Shown one piece after another: positions 43,447 through 55,800 of a stretch of 64,000 nt of DNA. The notes under the pieces are model-generated. The model saw only the letters and a program-made list of their open reading frames with translations, was not told where the DNA came from and made no database searches. Numbering within the stretch: position 1 is the stretch's first letter; each line of letters opens with the position of its first letter. The position numbers and the translations under genes are program-made. The DNA is taken from positions 126,914,180-126,978,179 of the forward strand of contig OW240920.1 in the NCBI GenBank assembly GCA_933207985.1. The letters are read 5' to 3'. Origin of the DNA: Pelobates cultripes (lineage: Eukaryota; Chordata; Amphibia; Anura; Pelobatidae).

Positions 43447-43819
43447 ACTGCCTCTCTTGGCAAACTTACTTATTACCTCTTTTGGATTCCACTACTACCT
43501 GTACACTGATGACACTCAGTTATGTCTCTCCTCCCCGGACCTCTCTCCTGCAACGTGTCACTGCTTGCCTTTCTTCCATCTCTGACTGGATGTCTTCTCG
43601 CTTTCTGAAACTCAATCGCTCTAAAACTGAGCTCCTTGTCTTTCCTCCTCCTAATACTGATCCTCCTCTTTCGCTCTCCCTTCAAGTTAGTGGTATCCAC
43701 ATAAGTCCATCCTTGCAAGCGCGCTGTCTTGGCGTCATACTTGATTCTGGCCTCACCTTTGAGCCTCACATCCAGTATGTTGCCAAATCCTGTAGATTCC
43801 ATCTTAAAAACATAGCCCC

Positions 43820-45670
43820 GGGGTGGAGCTAGCCACAGACCAGCTCGGACACATCGTGTAAAGCTCTGTGCCAAAACGAGCAATTTAACCGATCTACCGG
43901 CGGAGATTGGGCACCTACTTACCCCACACCTTACCTATTGGCGGCGGAAGCAAAAATGGGCAAAAAGAACAAAAAACTAAGGCCTGACAAGCCCCCTTTC
44001 AGCCACGATATCGGCGAACTCCTGAGGAAGTCGCTGAAGGCCGCATGGGAGAAAATGGCGCTGGGGGACGCCGAGTACTCTGACTCCTCAGAAGACTTTT
44101 ATCCAGACCTAGGGGAAGGCACAACGGCAACCCAATCTAAGGGGCACACGACCAAAGCATCCCCAGCAGAAGAACCGGTCACTGCAGCCCTCCTAACAAA
44201 AATGTTTGGAGACCTCAGACAAGACCTAGCTGCCGACAGAGCAGCCTTCAAAGAGGCTATGGAAAGGGCCAACACGCGGCTTACCTCTTTGGAGACCAAC
44301 GCCACGGCGGCCGACTCACCACTCTGGAACAGAGAATATCAATCCTCCACAAACTACAACAAGACACAGCAGACAAAGTGGAAGCCTTAGAAGACCACAG
44401 GCGGAGAAATAACTTAAAAATCAGAGGGATACCTGATACCATCGGGATTGCCAACCTTCCACACGACATGTGGCGCCTCTTGGCAACGTTGCTGCAACCC
44501 AAACAAGCCAAACAGGTGAAACTAGACGGATTGTTTCGCCTGCCCAAGCCGGCAAAAGCACCCTCGAATGACCTCATCGTGAAGTTCCAAACCCACCAAG
44601 ATAAAGCCACTGTCCTGGCAGCGTGCAGGGGTAAAACCCCACTACTGTTTGAGGACTCTCATTTACAGATGTTCCCGAATCTAACTAAGAGCACACTCAG
44701 CTGGCGTAAAGGGCTACAACCGAGCCTGCAACACCTAAGAACACAAGATATCCAGTACCGCTGGGGTACACAGAGGCTCGTGACATTCACCTTTCAAGGG
44801 TCCGCATACCGGGCAAGAAGCCTACAGGAGCTGGCCTCTCACCTGACGGAGCTGGGCCTGATAACGCCGCAAGCAGAACCCACAACCGCTCTGACCATGC
44901 TGGACCCCACCACAGTAAGGGAGTTTGTGCCCAGATCATCCCGGCGCGCCAACCCAGCAGGCGGCACAATGTGAGGGAGAAAAACAGGCAGGAAGAGTCT
45001 CCGACCCATAGGATGCCACAGACCCCGCCGACACACTCAGTGACTATGCATACTATGTCTAAACTTGTTATTTTGCTTGAAAGACACTATGCCAGCGTTT
45101 AAACATTTGTTCTCACATATTTTTCTCTTTTACTTATGTATTTTTTATATATTTTTGTGTGATTGCTTGTTTAATGTCCTATATGGGGTGACTACCCGTT
45201 CTCAACCAAGCTAGAGAGTACCAAAGTAATGCCCCATTCACAAACTCCCTTTCCCACATTAGAACCAGATGTAGAAGGGCACGCACAGAACGATACCCTA
45301 AGCTAGAAACGTCCATGATCACATTGGCGCAGGTACCCCCCCTCTCCCCCCAAGATAGTACAGTTAAGCTACTCCGGTGAAACCATGGAGGGGGCCACCC
45401 CTGATCCCTAGAACATCTCAACTCATAGACCCTCTTTTAAGTAAATCACATACAGGTTCCAAGGGGTCATATTGCTGTTTTACTACTTTGTTGACTGACA
45501 TGCTCCTGTTAAAAAACAAAAACCCACTCAGCGGGACACCGTATCTCAGCCAGTGACAATGCTTTTGTTATTATATGTGACCGTTATGGGCAACAGCCCA
45601 CATATTGTATTGTTTTCTCTTTACTGCCTGCTGAGTAAACAAAATAAAGAATTAAAAAACAAAACAAAAA
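43820..45670 (+). mobile_element. ORF1-only L1 derivative (HAL1-like) with 14-bp target duplication
   Basis: AAAAACATAGCCCC occurs directly before (43806-43819) and after (45671-45684) the element. It starts GGGGTGGAGCTAGCC, encodes an L1-type ORF1 (43956-44974) and ends in AATAAAGAATTAAAAAAC plus an A-rich tail. ORF2 (endonuclease and RT, normally over 3 kb) is absent, although both termini are present. It needed L1 machinery in trans, or lost ORF2 before or after insertion. Confidence 0.85.
43956..44974 (+). pseudogene. L1-type ORF1 protein, one frameshift
   Basis: ATG at 43956 opens a basic N-terminus (GKKNKKLRPDKPP), followed by an acidic region and a helical coiled-coil-like part (TKMFGDLRQDLAADRAAFKE). 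A frameshift near 44310 moves the reading to the frame with LEDHRRRNNLKIRGIPD, the signature of the L1 ORF1p RRM domain, then the C-terminal domain (WRKGLQPSLQHLRTQDIQYR). It ends TGA at 44972-44974. In L1 elements ORF1p coats the RNA as a trimeric chaperone. One frameshift only, so the insertion is moderately young. Confidence 0.82.
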
Positions 45671-45893
45671 AAAAACATAGCCCCCATCCGCCCCTTTCTT
45701 ACGCAAGATGCTACCAAGGAGCTTGTCCATGCTCTAGTACTTTCCCTCATTGATTACTGTAACCCTCTCCTGATTGGTTTTCCCAAAAGCCGTATTGCCC
45801 CGCTACAGTCTGTAATGAATGCTGCCGCCAGACTGATTTTCCTCTATAGTCGGTTCTCTCACACCTCACCCCTCTGTCAGTCCTTACATTGGC

Positions 45894-46113
45894 TTCCATC
45901 TTAAAAACATAACCCGCATCCACCCGATTCTTATGCAAGATGCTACCAAGGAGTTTGTCCATGCATGGATTATTGCAACCCTCTCCTGATTGGTCTCCCC
46001 AAAAGCCGTATTGCACCGCAACAGTCTGTAATGAGTGCTGCCGCCAGACTGATTTTCCTCTCTAGTCGGTTCTCTCACACCTCACCCCTCTGTCAGTCCT
46101 TACATTGGCTTCC
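45894..46113 (+). repeat. Tandemly duplicated segment of the L2-like LINE
   Basis: TTCCATCTTAAAAACATA..., through GTATTGCACCGCAACAGTCTG, to CCTTACATTGGCTTCC repeats the segment that begins at 43797 and, after the L1 insertion, continues 45685-45900. Copy 2 lacks about 18 bp after TTTGTCCATGC. The first copy was then split by the L1 derivative. Confidence 0.8.
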
Positions 46114-46727
46114 TGTATCCTATAGGAGTCAATTCAAGGTACTAATTCACACCTATAAGGCTCTGAACAATTCTAGCCCCTCTTATATCTATTTACATAT
46201 CCATAGGTATGCCCCTTCTCGGTCTCTCCGCTCTGCCCGTGACCTTCTCCTGTCCATTATTCGCACCCGTATGGCCAACTCACGCTTGCATGACTTCTCG
46301 ATGATGGCTCCCTTCCTATGGAATAGCCTGCCTACCACCATCAGACTCTCCTCTAGTCTTCAATCCTTGAAGTGCCTTAAAATCCATCTCTTTAGGAAAG
46401 CTTATGGCCTCCCAGAGTAACCTCTACCTTACATACCTGTCTCTTGCCCTCTGCTAAAGGGCAGCACTCTACTCTCTCATCCAGCTCTGCTTCACTCCCA
46501 CCTTATTTGATTGCTATTTCCTGTCCTAATGTGTTTTACACCCCACCTCCTATAGACTGTAAGCTCGTTTGAGCAGGGTCCTCTTTAACCTGTTGTTCCT
46601 GTAAGTTTTCTTGTAATTGTCCTATTTATTGTTAAATCCTCCCTCATAATACGGTAAAGCGCTACGGAATCTGTTGGCGCTATATAAATGGCGATAATAA
46701 TAATAGGTGACTATAGTGTTCCTTTAA

Positions 46728-48010
46728 TTAATGTGCTTTTGTGAGGTGTGGAAAATAAAATTAAATACAGAAAGCCACACTTCTATTTGGCTCTCTGTCA
46801 TACAAACCATGACAAATCGTGCCCTGTTCTGCAATTTAATTTAAAAGAAAGAATTCGGTGCTTTCTAATCTCACCATGGGAGGATCGGGCTGCAGCGAGA
46901 TGTCCATCCTGGAGCTTGATTAGAGATAGTTTTAAAGGAACACTATATATACAGGCCTGTATTCCTAATGATATAGTCTCCCTGCCCCTAGTTAGTTTTG
47001 ACACTGTAAAAAATTATTTATTTTACTTCACTTTAAACCTCCTAGTGTGATGTCATCCTGGAGGCATCGTCCTGGGTAATGGTCCAATCCAATGCTCCTC
47101 ATAGCTTACCAAGACCAGCCAGAACCTATTGTCCTAGAGAATCATTGCATTGAACAAGCGGTAAACCATGCTGCGCATGTGCACGACATCCCGTTTGACT
47201 GTCCTGATTTTAGGGTGCTGACATTCCGCTTTAGTTCCCTGGTATCCTGCATCTGGGCAAGCAGGGTACTGTTCTTTTTTTTATAGAGGGGGGCAGCACA
47301 GCATGCAGCAGCAGGCACAGGGGGGCTAGGACATGTCGCAGTGCTCCCTGCATGGTCCTGATGGCTCGAGGGCAGCCAGACTGCCTTTCAAGTGGCACAC
47401 CTGCCCCTTTTTTGTGCTGGATCCGCCTAATTTTAAGACAAGACAATGGCACAATCGTGTGTCGGTATCACTAGTGCTGTGGCTTGCGTCACTGGTGACA
47501 CCCCTTCAAGGCTCCAACTTTCTGTATTCAGACGTTTGAGAGGCATGGATTGATGAAGCACTTTTAAGCCTATTATCTATTAAAATACTACTATTTGGAG
47601 GCAGAACTTGGAAGAGGGAGAGGGGTACTATTTAAGGCAACATAACTTGAAAACTTGTGAATGGGAGGCCACTGATTGATCGAGGCCCTAAGTTAGCCTG
47701 GCATGATTTACATAGATTATCGCCGTAATTGCTGCACTGCACCAGACGAATGCATCTTGGACATGCAACAGTGAAACCTCAGGAGCCTCCACAGATATTG
47801 TCTCGCGATGAGCTAGATAGGACAGGTTTCTTATGGCGGTGGCTAGCTAGTCCTTGTTACTTCTTATGATATCTTTTTACTGCGTTGAAAATTTTCATAA
47901 AATGTCTTTATGGCCACATCTGCGGCAATGTGCTCGGGACACCTGAAGTGCTCAATGAGTTAAAAGATGGAAAACATGTAGTGACCATGCAGCTTTCATT
48001 TTGAATTCTT
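46728..48010. other. Intergenic; partial T2-like MITE at 46933-47080
   Basis: TTAAAGGAACACTATATATAC at 46934 starts a MITE whose right end is not identifiable. No gene recognised in the remainder. Confidence 0.5.
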
Positions 48011-48090
48011 TTAACCCCTTAAGGACCAAACTTCTGGAATAAAAGGGAATCATGACATGTCACACATGTCATATGTCCTTAAGGGGTTAA
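48011..48090. mobile_element. 80-bp palindromic TTAA MITE, copy 3
   Basis: Differs from copy 1 (21875-21954) at only one position that I can see (ATATGTCC for ATGTGTCC). Intact 16-bp arms. Confidence 0.92.
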
Positions 48091-48149
48091 AGGCAATATA
48101 GGATCTTAAATAAAAATACTTATCATTTAATTGGAAATCTAGTCACCCC

Positions 48150-48485
48150 GGGCCCTGCCAACATTTCATATGGACACTTTAATTTAAGAGGTGTGAGGAG
48201 GGGGTTTGGCCAGGGGTGGCTCTGGTCTGAGAAATTGCAGGTGACTTACTAATAGCAATTTATATAACTAAAACATTCAGGACAAAATGAATGTATCTTA
48301 TTCACAAAGACTGATTTCTAAACACATTTATTGTAGTTTAAAGACACATTACTGGAAGGGTTATTGCTATGGAGCTCTGTTATACACTCAGACACACCAA
48401 TAATTTGGAGCTCCTAGAAAAGAGGGACAGAGGGATTTGAGTCCAAAATAGGGACTGTCCCTCCTACATAAGGACACTTGGGAAG
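48150..48485. mobile_element. CATACCTCCCAA-family element, + orientation
   Basis: Shares ATGAATGTATCTTATTCACA, AAACACATTTATTGTAGTTT and GGACTGTCCCTCCTACATAA with the other copies, and ends AAGGACACTTGGGA. The left end is diverged. Confidence 0.7.
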
Positions 48486-49316
<831 letters not shown>

Positions 49317-49492
49317 AAATTGCATGCCTGTAGAGTTATTCACTAAACTGTGACCTGTGGGTATTTGATCATTTTGAATTTACAACGTATGGGTTCAGGT
49401 GCCATGTTGGAATATAGTGACTGGGAAATTTAGTTTCAACTCAGTTATTTTGGTTAACATTTACAAAAAAAAAACAAAACAAAAACAATAAA

Positions 49493-49498
<6 letters not shown>

Positions 49499-49526
<28 letters not shown>
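49499..49526. repeat. (AT)n microsatellite
   Basis: About 14 AT units after an A-rich stretch. Confidence 0.9.
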
Positions 49527-49530
<4 letters not shown>

Positions 49531-49593
49531 GTTAGGTGCTTATGATAGTACAGTGTGAAATACCATGAATAAACTTAGGATAATGGCTATTGC

Positions 49594-50030
49594 ATACCTC
49601 CCAAGTGTCCCTATGTAGGAGGAACAGTCCCTATTTTGGCCCATATCCCACTGTCCCTCTTTTCTAGGAGCCCCATATTGTTGGTGTGACTGAGTGTATA
49701 ACAGAGCTCCACAGCAATAATACTCCCAGTAATGTGTCTGAGTGTATAACAGAGCCCCACAGCAATAATACTCCCAGTAATGTGTCTGAGTGTATAACAG
49801 AGCTCCACTGCAATAATACTCCCAGTAATGTGTCTTTTAACTGCAATAAATGTGTTTAGAAATCAGTCTGTGTAAATAAGATACATTGTTCTTGTTCTAG
49901 ATAACATTTTAGCATATTAGGAAGTCACCTAAAATTTCTCTGAAACAGCCCCACCCCTGACCACATCCTACTCACACCCCTAAAATGAAAGTCGTCCTTT
50001 GTCAACATTGAACTGTTGGGAGTTATGCTA
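49594..50030. mobile_element. CATACCTCCCAA-family element, reverse, with a 48-bp triplication
   Basis: Starts CATACCTCCCAAGTGTCCC and ends near TGTTGGGAGTTATG, an inverted-repeat pair. Inside, a 48-bp unit containing GAGTGTATAACAGAGC is present three times in tandem at about 49684-49830, where the other copies have one. Confidence 0.75.
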
Positions 50031-52703
50031 TCATCTACAGATAAACTGCAAATCACAATTCACTTAGCCACCTCAATGGCGGGCACCTCGTCATTGTCCT
50101 TTGTAACTGAAGTGCTAATGAATGGCCAATTGGGGGCCAATATAAATTATAAATGCGCATTACGGTGTCTTGAAAATATTTATACAAGTCTTTATACTGT
50201 GATGGTCATTTAAATAAGGAAAAATAACTGAAAAGTCCCTTTTACTTTTACATTGGGTTTGAGCACATGTGCCATAAAACTGTCACTACGCCCTGAATAC
50301 ATAAACGACTTTATCTTTAATGCACCAGAATTAGCCATCTGTTTGTGCCTCTTCCAGATTTAATTTTTTTATTTTTTTGCTCCTTATTTTCCCTGATAAT
50401 TTTACCATTGATTACATTCACAGAATAAGTCAAATGCAGATTACTAGGGGAAAAAACGACACATTTGCATTTTGAAGGACTTTTAATCTTTAAACAAAAA
50501 TTCAAATTGTGTTAGCTGGTTACCTGTTTTACCTGACCGCGGTAGAAAATTTGTCAGGAAAAAAGGCACACTTTCCTACACTTTTTTGGAATATATATAT
50601 ATATATATATATATATTTATTTTTACATAAACCGCACCGCTATTAAAATTGATGAAAAGAGGTGCAGGGTGACACTGTCAAGAAGGATGCAAAATTTTAA
50701 ATTCTGTTTTTAATTTCTGTAGTTCGGAATTTATTGAATAAAGCCATGTACGTACATTAACTGGGGGGCAGGTGAAATGGGCATTTGGTAGTCTGTGTAG
50801 ATGAGTTTGGGATTAAAATGGCTAGGGGGGAGATGTATGGCCACCTCAATGTATGTAAATAGGATTATACTGGAGGTGAGTTCACCATAATTCTGTATTT
50901 AGTTAATATGCCAATCATTTTTATTATGCGTTCTATATACTGGGAAGTTTTCCATGAGTGGAAATGTGGCTGCAGTAGACTACGTGGCAGCCTTTTTTTT
51001 TTCTTTTTTTTTTTTAAACAATATATTTGCTTAGTTTATATTTTTGTGTAGAAAATGTGACTTTTTCCTAATTGAATATTCCCTATAAAATAAAAAAAAT
51101 AAAAATGTTACGGAAAGTGCAATTTAACAAGCACAGTTCTCCAGCGTAACGAATCCTTTAAAAAGGTTTAATGTGATATCACCGCAGAGAAAGTGTAGCC
51201 AATTGATTTACATTCCAGTTCTCTTTTATATGTATATTTGCGTGAACATTGCATTGATTTGTGGGTTGTTTTTTTTTTTTTTTCTCATGTTTTAGATTAA
51301 AGGACAACTGTTATCAAATTTCCACTGAGCATTTTTTTAAGTTTTGTTCGTTAAATTGGTAAAAAATGGTATTTATTTATTTACAAAATCTCACTTTTTC
51401 CCCAACATGGCTGCTCAGCCAGATTAAAAGGTAAAAAAATTCAATAAAAATGTAATATACATGAATTAAAAAAATAAAAAAAATAACTCACATTAAGTTG
51501 CATTAGACATAAAAATGAGAATTGAAAATCTGTTGACAGTTATCCTTTTTTTTTTTTTTTTTTTTTTAAGATTGTTTGAGTAACTGTCGATTTACGGCCT
51601 TAGCAGATCTGTGATATAAACTAAATGCACCTACAATGTCTGGTTCATACCCCTAACTGATAACGTATGTATCGAAGATAAGAGGTTTTACTACTCAAAC
51701 CACATTGTTATTATGGGAGGACAATTAGAAATATTAGGAGACTTTATGGCCTTTTTAATTGGACACTTTCTTACTGTCCTGTTTCTCTGGCATTGTAAAG
51801 ATTTGCTGTTTGTGAAATACAGTGATATTTACGTTTTGCATAAACCACGCCTCTAGAGGCTCCCGGACTGAGTCAGTTTCACAGCCACCAGAGGTACTTC
51901 CTCATTTGCTTTTTGAAGGTCTTCATGTTCAGCCAAAAAAATCCTTATTGGGTTGGTGGAGTTCAACAACTACTGAGCGTGTGCGTTATGACCCCAATGC
52001 GGCTCCTTTGAGAGGCCTTGGATTAAACAGAACCGATGACATCACCACATTACGAGCAGCTACAGAAAGGATACCTTCCCAGTGCTGGAATAAAGTGAAG
52101 TTGTTTTAGGGTTTAATTTTCATTTATTTTATTTTTTAACTTTTTATTAGCGGTCTTTGGAATTATTTAGATTTTTAACCTTTTAAAAGCTGTATATTGA
52201 ATTATTTACAAGAACAAATTGTTTTATTTACAAAAAAAAGTTTAAATGCGTGTAGAACAATTGTAAGATCTAATATGAGTTCCCGTGCACATTTGTTAAA
52301 CTCACAGAAGCTCCCTGCAAGAGGTGCCCCGTGGACCCCAGGTAAATAATTTAGCCATTCTTAATAGTTTGACTACTTACCCTGGCTGAGCACTTCTGGC
52401 ACCATAACCACTGCATTGGGATGTAGTGGTTATGGTGCTTGGTGGGTTCATATATTGCCTGTAGTTGGAAGTTATTCAGAATGAAATATAAGCAGCCAGC
52501 AATCGCACTATTGCAGGACCCCATATCATATGACGCAATATGGACCCTTGTCTCAGCAGTACAATTTCACCAAAACCCAAGCTGCGCTTCAACATAACAG
52601 GGTCTTTGTTAAGTCCCTGCATGCGTGTGTCGTTTTTACAGTCTCTGAACACATGACCCGATTCTGTGGTTCATTTGTTGTTTTCGTTTGTTTTTTTTCC
52701 CAG
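50031..52703. other. Upstream flank of the Rab7-like gene; no exon recognised
   Basis: AT-rich with an (AT)n at 50589-50617, T-runs near 50993-51015, 51270-51283 and 51546-51568, and a hairpin CATAACCACTGCATTGG / TGTAGTGGTTATGGTGC at 52402-52440 (T2-like core). A 5' noncoding exon of the Rab gene could be here but cannot be placed. Confidence 0.45.
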
Positions 52704-52804
52704 GACCTAATCTCCCTTTTATCACCCTGTGTCCTTTCCTCTCGGAAAATCACCAACATGTTCTCTAGGAAACACTTGAAACTTCTTCTCATCGGTAATG
52801 CCGG
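52704..52804 (+). CDS. Rab7-like first coding exon (5' UTR from 52704, ATG 52758)
   Basis: A strong acceptor TTTTTTTTCCCAG ends at 52703, so the 54 nt before the ATG are probably 5' UTR from an earlier noncoding exon. Codons 1-15 plus two bases end at donor GG|GTAAGG. Confidence 0.85.
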
Positions 52805-55800
52805 GTAAGGTGTGTGCGTGAGTGCGTGTGAGATAAATGGATGGAAATAGCAACTCGAACTCAGATGGGCATTTCTTTGCCAAAGGCGGGGAGGAAGAGG
52901 TTAATGTGGGAGTTAAATCACAAGTCTAGCACAGTATCTGGTCTCATTGCTAGGATATATCTAAATGGGGACTATACTGTATTTACCTTTACATTCAACA
53001 ATTTCAATTTCTGTATTTTTTATTTTATTTATTTTTTACATTTTAAAACGGACAAGTTTGTAACGTGCCAGAATAGATTCTTTCCTTTCTCCATCAGTTT
53101 AGCACTCTATGGATCATTGTAGCCTAAAGTGACCAGATTTATTTTTGGTGTGTTGTTGGGCATTGTATGGAAACTGCTGCCATATATTAGAGTAATTCCA
53201 GTGGGTGCTCCTACTGCATTTACACCCTACACATTACATTCAGACAGGTTTCACAGAATTCACATGCTATACACTACATTCAGACAGTTTTGCTGTATTC
53301 AGACTGTTCTTACACTACAGTATTCACACGTTGCATTCAGACAGTACTCACAGAATTCCTTACAATATTCACATAATACACCCTGCATTAAAACAGTTCT
53401 TACCGGCCCATATCACCATCATCCCTAAAGAGGGTAGAGACGGAGAGCATTGCGGGAATTACAGACCAATCTTGCTCATTAATTGCGACGTCAAACTACT
53501 AGCTAAGATCCTGGCGACGCGGCTCCGGATGCATATCCCCGCACTGGTCCACCCAGACCAGGTGGGGTTCATGATGGGACGATAGGCCAGGGACGACACC
53601 ATTCGGGCACTCACCCTTATGCATGACAGGGAAGGAAAAACCGGGGGTCTTCTCCTGCTATCTACAGACGCGGAGAAGGCCTTCGACAGAGTAAGTTGGC
53701 CATATCTTTTTGAAACCCTGACACACACGGGATTGGGGCCATACATACGGAGATGGATTGAAGCCCTACACCAAGAGCCACGTTCTAGTCAACGGGGCGC
53801 TGACTACTGAGTTTGCGATCTGCAACGGCACCAGACAGGGGTGCCCCCTGTCCCCCGCTGTTATTCGTCCTTGCCCTAGAGCCATTCATGACGCACATCA
53901 GACACAACAGGGATGTAACTGGGGTCACAACCGGCACAGTCCAACACAAAGTAGCAGTGTTCGCGGATGACCTCCTTTTCTTTATCTCCAAACCGGAAAT
54001 ATCCCTCCCCAACATCCTACAAGCATTCAAGGAGTCTGGAGAAATCTCCAATCTAAAGATAAACTACTCCAAATCATATATCCTGAACGTCAGTGTACCA
54101 GACGGCCGGGCAGATCCTCTGTCGGAGCTTCCCATTCCAATGGGCGGTTCATAAGATCTGATACCTGGGAACCTGGCTGACCAAAAAACATACAGACCTC
54201 TTCCAGGAAAATTTTGCAGCCATGTTAATGACTTTCCAAAAGGACAAGAGGGAATGCGCACACCCACACATATCGTGGTTAGGGAGGGTACAGGTCATAA
54301 AAATGAACTTTCTCCCACGACTCTTATACCTACTTTAAACCATCCTATCACAATTCCCAAGACATTCTTTAATTCCCTCAAAACCGCCATGACCAACTAC
54401 ATGTGGAATGGGAGAAGACCCAGGATGAAACTCACTACACTCATGCAACCCAAAGAAAGGGGAGGACTGGCACTGCCGGATTTCCACCTCTACTACGTCG
54501 CCACACATCTCCAACGGGTGATGGAATGGCCGAAAAGCGGCGTCCAAAGCTCTGGAAGACGGCGGAAGAAACGGAAGCAGGTATCCCGTTATCCGTGCTA
54601 CCCTGGAAACAGGGGAGCCCGGAAAACCGGGAAATGGCTTCATGCACCAGACACCCTGACAGTGTGGCGGAGAATCTCTGTGACGAACAGCCTAACGCCC
54701 TACCCCTTTCCTTTAACGCCGCTGACCCACAACTCCGACTTCCCACCTGGCTTAGACCCAAAGACAATCCGAGAGCATCCTACCAACCCCTAGACTACAC
54801 CACATACTCACAAACGGCAAATGAAAACCACTACCAGACTTGCTAGGGGACGACACTCCTACCTTCCTGCACAGACTCAAACACTCACAGCTAGCAAACT
54901 TCGTCCCCCCCACCACAGGGAACCAGGGACCGCATTCGAAACGATATGCACCATCCCAGATCCACTGTCACATGGCATATCCTTCCTATACTCAATGTTG
55001 CAGACAGAGACTCCCCACAGACAAACCCCTCTTTATGGGTAAATGGGAAACTGCCCTGAACAGGACATTCACTGACACTGAATGGGAGCAGATATGCTAT
55101 TTCACCCACCATTGCTCAGTCTAGAGTAAGACCCAAGAGACAGCCTTTAAAATACTGATGAACTGGTACCATACACTGCATCTCCTCCACCGCATTGATA
55201 CGGAACACTCCGAACTGTGCTGGAGATGCGAAAAGGAAATAGGAACCATGATACACATATGGTGGGAATGTGAGATAATCAGGCCATACTGGAAGGGAAT
55301 ACACGACATGTTGGAAATGTTCTCCGACGGAACCGGCTGCAATGCTACTCCATCACACGACCATACCTAGATCTAAATATAAGAAATCCATGACAATTAG
55401 GATCCTAAACGTGGCCAAGCAGGTCATACCTCAAAACTGGAAGCAAAAGACAGAGCCCACGCTCCGGACATGGTTCAACCAATAGGGGACGTGACCATGA
55501 CTACCACTACCACCCCCACGACATATGCAGAGACCTGGACGCACTGGCTACTTGAGAGTGCTAAATATGCCTTCACATTGAAGCTCAGGGACAATGACAC
55601 CACAAACTGACCGCCTCCCAGCCACTCAGGAATACCCCCAGCCTCTCCTTACCTGTCGATCCTCCCCCCGGACACTTGCACTATCTCGAAGTATACTCAA
55701 GAGATAGCGCCAGATTCCAAGCCAGGGAAATAGACACTACAAAGACCACAACCTACACCAGACAAATAACCAGCAAACACACACCTCCGACCAAGCAAAA

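Larger units (their letters stand above)
42147..46705 (+). mobile_element. 5'-truncated L2-like LINE, RT C-terminal half to 3' tail, twice interrupted
   Basis: Reading through the insertions, the + strand shows RT motifs: [13 protein letters not shown] (degraded GVPQ.TVLGP) before 42280, YTDDTQL at 43493, WMSSRFLKLNRSKTELL, then LIDYCNPLLIG. The end module continues at 45965-46420 (LCQSLHWLPVSYRSQFKVLI, PSRSLRSA, FLWNSLPTTIR). It closes with GTAAAGCGCTACGGAATCTG, TTGGCGCTATATAAATGGC and (GAT/AAT)n, the L2-type 3' tail. Interrupted by the hAT element 42281-43446 and the L1 derivative 43820-45670. A roughly 215-bp tandem duplication follows. Dead copy. Confidence 0.88.
41028..46727. mobile_element. 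Outer T2-like MITE of a nested stack (three segments)
   Basis: Left segment 41028-41530 (TTAATGGGACACTATAGTC...), middle scrap 42131-42146 (GCTAAAGTTGGTTAGG), right end 46706-46727 (GGTGACTATAGTG, then TTCCTTTAA). Together these match the intact MITE at 33181-33742 end to end. Interrupted first by the MITE at 41531-42130 and by the L2-like LINE at 42147-46705, which itself contains two more insertions. Confidence 0.88.

Noticed and set aside
51822..52109. 95-codon + frame close upstream of the Rab7-like exon, considered as its N-terminal exon
   Set aside because: Ends in its own stop with no donor in frame, and contains sequence similar to MITE interiors.
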